From Diploscapter coronatus (lineage: Eukaryota; Nematoda; Chromadorea; Rhabditida; Rhabditidae): a DNA stretch of 64,000 nt. The notes under the pieces are model-generated. The model was not told where the DNA came from. It saw nothing but the letters and a program-made list of their open reading frames with translations, and searched no databases. The position numbers were made by a program, and so were the translations under genes. The stretch is taken from the NCBI GenBank assembly GCA_964036155.1, contig OZ038422.1:56319201-56383200 (forward strand), given 5' to 3'. Of this stretch, positions 60,512 to 64,000 are shown one piece after another (within the stretch, counting starts at the first letter, position 1; each line of letters opens with the position of its first letter).

Positions 60512-61624
60512 ATGCTTGTGAATGCAGAACACGAAAATATAGAAACACCGGGAGAAAACGAAAGAATTTTTCCAGATCGTCCTATGGAAATAATAAGTGT
60601 ATCTGAGAATAATGATCGAATTGATTGGGGAAAACTTGGCTCCAATTCCGATTTAAAGATGGTAATTGCCAGATGTTTGGTCGGATTGAAACTGGATAAG
60701 GAGTTCTATTACAATTATCGGTCGATGACAGGTGTGAATTACAAACAACTCGGAGCATATCATCATTTCCTTGGTGGATCCAATTCTCCCACTCCAGAAG
60801 AGCAGATGCAGATGGTGATCAAGATTCTGGAAGATGTTGGTTATGACAAACGGAAGCATCTATTTGCAATTGCTGTCCAAACAGGTCATTTTTAGGATTT
60901 TACAGAGTAGTCAATAACTGACATCACAATGCACTAATTTTCAAAAAAAAATATTAATAAAAACTGAAAGTCTTACTCGAATTAAATTTGAACTTCATTG
61001 AATTGCAAATTAATTTATTATACTTCAACAACAGTATCAACGCTAATAAATTGTGATTATCAATGACAAATAGTGACAACTCAAATGTAAAATCTGCACC
61101 CTAATCAGAAATTATTTGATGATACTTCTAGTGTATTGAATAACATATTTTGTAACGAAATTAAGACTGAATTTTTTTAATCTCAATCGAGTTTGGAGTG
61201 GTTGAGAAAGAGATATTAGTGGTTTTACGCTTGAAAAAATTATAAATAATTAGAACAAATTTCAGAATACAACGGAGATTCAAATTCAACCTTGTTTACG
61301 GCACGGTTGGTTGCGTTTATAAATCTCCTCCTCCAGAATGGTTTCATGCGTCCAATCATCTATTGCAACAATAATTCGTGGAAAATGCTAATTGACCCAA
61401 GATTGGCAGACGAAATGTTCAGCAAATTGCCACTTTGGATTGCTCATTACACGGATGATCCAAGTCCTTTGTATCCTGATACGTGGAAATCTCGAGGAAT
61501 TCCCTGGTGGATGTGGCAATTTACGGATACAGGACTTGTCGATGGAATAATTAATCATGTTTATATTAGCAGACGAAATAGTGCATTTTCCGTCGAAGAT
61601 AATTTATTTCATAGCGCTGTTTGA
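60512..61624 (+). CDS. GH25 lysozyme-fold protein lacking catalytic acids
   Basis: Exons 60512-60884 and 61266-61624 give 243 aa from the Met at 60512. GH25 marks: SVSENNDRIDWGKL (family ID-V-S...N..IDW), KQLGAYHHF, EYNGDS, RPIIYCN, LPLWIAHY and WWMWQFTDTGLVDGI. GH25 enzymes cleave peptidoglycan and are used against bacteria by nematodes. Here the three acidic positions appear replaced: Asp of the first strand is Ser29, the D-x-E pair is A121-V-Q123, and the Asp of the last VDL strand is Tyr. No signal peptide is seen. It is therefore more likely a binding protein or regulator than an enzyme (inference). AATAAA follows at about 61722. Confidence 0.8.
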
Positions 61625-61639
61625 TTCCAAAATCGAATT

Positions 61640-63214
61640 TATTTATTTCAAGAAACCGATGGGAAGTCAATGAACGAGTATAATCATTTTTTGAATTCCC
61701 ACCTCAACTTATGAATTTTTAATCAATAAAGACTTCTAACCAAGATATCTTGAGTGGACTAACAGTGATCCAGAGATTCATGATAAGTTAAGAAATATGA
61801 AATGATGAGGCAAAAAATCCTATACGACCCTACCCAATTTCTGCACTATTTTGCATTTCACGATGTCACAAATTTTCAAATTACATGAAGTAAAATAAAG
61901 TACTGAATATTATTCTGTATGTTTGTAAAATCTTGCACATCTCTTTTGAAGTTACTCCATTTTTAGTCATTTTCACTGAAGGATTATAAAACTGAGGAAT
62001 CGAGATGATTTCAGGTACAAATCATTATATGATCAGTCGCGTATATTTTTTGATGCATAGTCGTTTTGGAAATTGAAAAAGTAGAACCGTAAGTGGTAGC
62101 TTTGATATGCTCTAAATTCGCTTCATCGATTTTACGAAATATTCCTATCAGCTGAAAAATGCATATCGTCGATCTTTTCGAATCCGAAAAATTAAATCGT
62201 GAATCAGCTTCTTTTTCTGGTCATCAGACTCATGGATCTAGAAATTGTTGCTATAGATAGAGAGCTCAACCACATTTTCGAAAATCATGGTGGACTCATG
62301 AAACCTATACCACTTGGAAGACCTCGTGCAGATTCTGAATCTGTTTACATTTTTGAGAACGGTCCATTTCACGCAAAGTTACGGTCATTTGACGCGGTCT
62401 GCATTTGTCTCTCATTTACTAGCAAATTCACCGTTGGGCGTGGCTCTTTTCCATTTGCAAAAGGCAGGGAAGGAATGCTTTATTTGGCATTACTTTTTAT
62501 TTTTCGACAATCCCTAAATGTTTTCAAAGATTTTTCATACTTTTCTGACTTGGACAAGGAACCTATGGATGAAAATGATAATCTGTGACAGTTGGGTTAG
62601 CAATAGAGCGCGTCTGCAGGTCTCAGCACTGACTAATAAAAAGATTAGCTACTTCTGTCGGTTGTCTTTTATACATGATGAACACATATTTGTATATCAG
62701 GCGAAACATCCAATCAAGTGATTTATGGTGGTTACATATATCTGCAACGATCACAAAATAATCTTTTTATTATGTATTCGACAGTGATATTTTGCTGAAT
62801 TCATCCAAAATCGGTGTTATTAATACTTCAAAAGTATATTCTGTGCTAAACCAAGTATTGAATAAAAAACTGACACTTCAATAATTCGGTTGTTCTCAGA
62901 CTATGTATCATCAATGCAAATGAACGTTATGAGCAACCTTTCAAATAAGTCATTTTGAAATTCAACAGGTTTTTAGCAGCAATAGAAATGATATCATAAC
63001 GTTAGTAATTATGACAAATACTTGGTAATACGAAGTGTTCATTTGCGTCACTTATAGCCGATAAGTAAATACACGGATAGTTTTATTTGAAAATCCATCT
63101 CCAAGTTTTAGGATTCTTAGATGATCAACTTCAAATTCATTAATTGCGGACTTTCTCATTCAATCAATACTCGTTTACTATTTCCATTTTTATTGTTTAG
63201 ATCTCTTAACAAAG
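61640..63214 (+). other. Spacer with one doubtful frame (62199-62588)
   Basis: A 129-codon plus frame (MDLEIVAIDRELNHIFENHG near its start, end DLDKEPMDENDNL) is open, but a second frame from about 62370 (SAFVSHLLANSPLGVALFHL) looks more protein-like. It may therefore be a frameshifted pseudogene or have an unseen splice. From 63.11 kb the sequence is the F-box/Kelch upstream region. Confidence 0.35.
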
Positions 63215-64000
63215 ATGCTAGCCAAGTTACCAGTCGAAATTATATTGTTAATCTGCCAGCATCCCGAATCCAAAGAGCTGAAACAACTGGCCCGGACTAG
63301 CAATCGAATGATGCAAATAATCAAGAAATATCTGCCGACAGCGCTCGAAAGGACACTTTTATTCTATCGTAAGAAATTATGTTGAAAGCTAAGTAAGAGA
63401 TTTTGAAACGATTCGTAATAATTTAGTTCGATATCAAAATAATGGTAAAGATGAAGGAAGAATATGCCTGCTCAATCCATATACCTGCTCAGTCGAAGAG
63501 ATTGCAAATTTTCATCATTTTTATTGGTCATATGAAGTAGCAACTACGCAGAATAAAGTAAAATTTTATGTTCATTATTTCGAATAATTTCTCATATTTC
63601 AGATTTTTGGAATTAACAGTTTTGAAAAGTCATTTGAAATATATGACTTGAATACTCGACAAATTTCAAGAGGTCTGCCCAACAAATCCATAAATGATCG
63701 ATTCAAAGAATTTTACAGGTCCAGTTCCTCCTGAATGGCGTAATGGTGCGTCTGTGGCTTATTTCAAAGACAAATTGTATTATTTGGGTGGATTGAATTC
63801 TAAAACTAAAATATATACAAATCGAGTTGATGTAAGAAGACCGAATGAAAGTTCATGAAATAATTTATTCAGATTCTAGTAAATGGGAAATGGCAAACAG
63901 GACCTAAATTTTCTCTTCCAATTAGTTCTGTTCGAGCAATAACATGCGATGAAATTTTATACGGTCACATTATAGCATATTCATTATTGTAATTATGGAT
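63215..64000 (+). CDS. F-box/Kelch protein, copy 5 (runs off the window)
   Basis: The start is MLAKLPVEIILLICQHPESK at 63215. Exons give GRICLLNPYTCSVEEIANFH, INSFEKSFEIYDLNTRQISR, PPEWRNGASVAYFKDKLYYL, NGKWQTGPKFSLPISS and the exon ending ILYG near 63961. The window ends inside the conserved 43-base intron. It has the same order and intron sites as copies 1-4, with diverged loops. The partner arm, if any, lies outside. Confidence 0.85.

Noticed and set aside
1..64000. CRISPR arrays, operons with ribosome binding sites, rRNA
   Set aside because: The window is eukaryotic with spliced genes; no direct-repeat/spacer array or rRNA-like conserved stretch was seen.

Overview
The window is about two-thirds A+T animal DNA with split genes. 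Introns are mostly 40-60 bases, start with GT and end in TTTCAG or TTTAG. An intact nematode-type (Srh-like) seven-helix chemoreceptor, a GT92/DUF23-like enzyme, F-box families and the short introns point to a nematode. Species cannot be told. Coding sense was judged by eye from reading frame, splice phase and remembered family motifs; no database search was run.

Layout. 0-1.1 kb (-): 5' part of a GT92-like membrane glycosyltransferase. 1.7-7.4 kb (-): Polycomb-type MBT/SLED protein (Sfmbt-like). 7.9-10.4 kb (+): complete Fezf-type six-finger repressor with an Eh1 motif, facing the MBT gene head to head. 11.5-14.8 kb (-): Ser-rich coiled-coil protein. 15.5-19.3 kb: dispersed repeats and a 961-bp DNA element. 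19.5-21.5 kb (+): SLC1/EAAT-type transporter that has lost key binding residues. 22-27 kb and 45-50 kb: two palindromic blocks, each a head-to-head pair of F-box/Kelch genes; a fifth copy starts at 63.2 kb. 27.6-30.9 kb (-): unidentified basic/acidic protein whose large intron carries a 1.1-kb foldback element. 31 kb (+): final filamin repeat only. 32.9-35.8 kb (-): multi-pass receptor-like gene with a repeat-built hairpin in an intron. 37.3-40.8 kb (-): zinc-finger/RS/RGG nuclear protein. 41.1-41.5 kb (+): 81-residue ubiquitin-like protein. 42.1-44.6 kb (+): C-terminal third of Nup155. 50.5-52.1 kb (+): Srh-like chemoreceptor. 53.7-56.9 kb (+): F-box protein with a Gln-rich tail. 58.0-58.6 kb (-): secreted eight-cysteine peptide. 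59.0-61.6 kb (+): a zinc-finger-like small gene next to a GH25 lysozyme-fold gene that lacks its catalytic acids.

Themes. Housekeeping and developmental regulators (Nup155, Fezf, MBT, ubiquitin-like) sit beside fast-evolving environmental and defence-type families (F-box/Kelch, chemoreceptors, Cys-rich peptide, GH25-like). Two large proteins, filamin and Nup155, are represented only by their C-terminal ends. Two enzyme or transporter folds, EAAT and GH25, keep the fold but not the active-site residues. Foldback and TIR elements sit mainly in introns and spacers. The most unusual items are the nested palindromic F-box/Kelch blocks, the possible zinc-finger/GH25 pseudoenzyme fusion, the degenerate EAAT, the eight-cysteine peptide and a phase-proven non-GT intron in Fezf.
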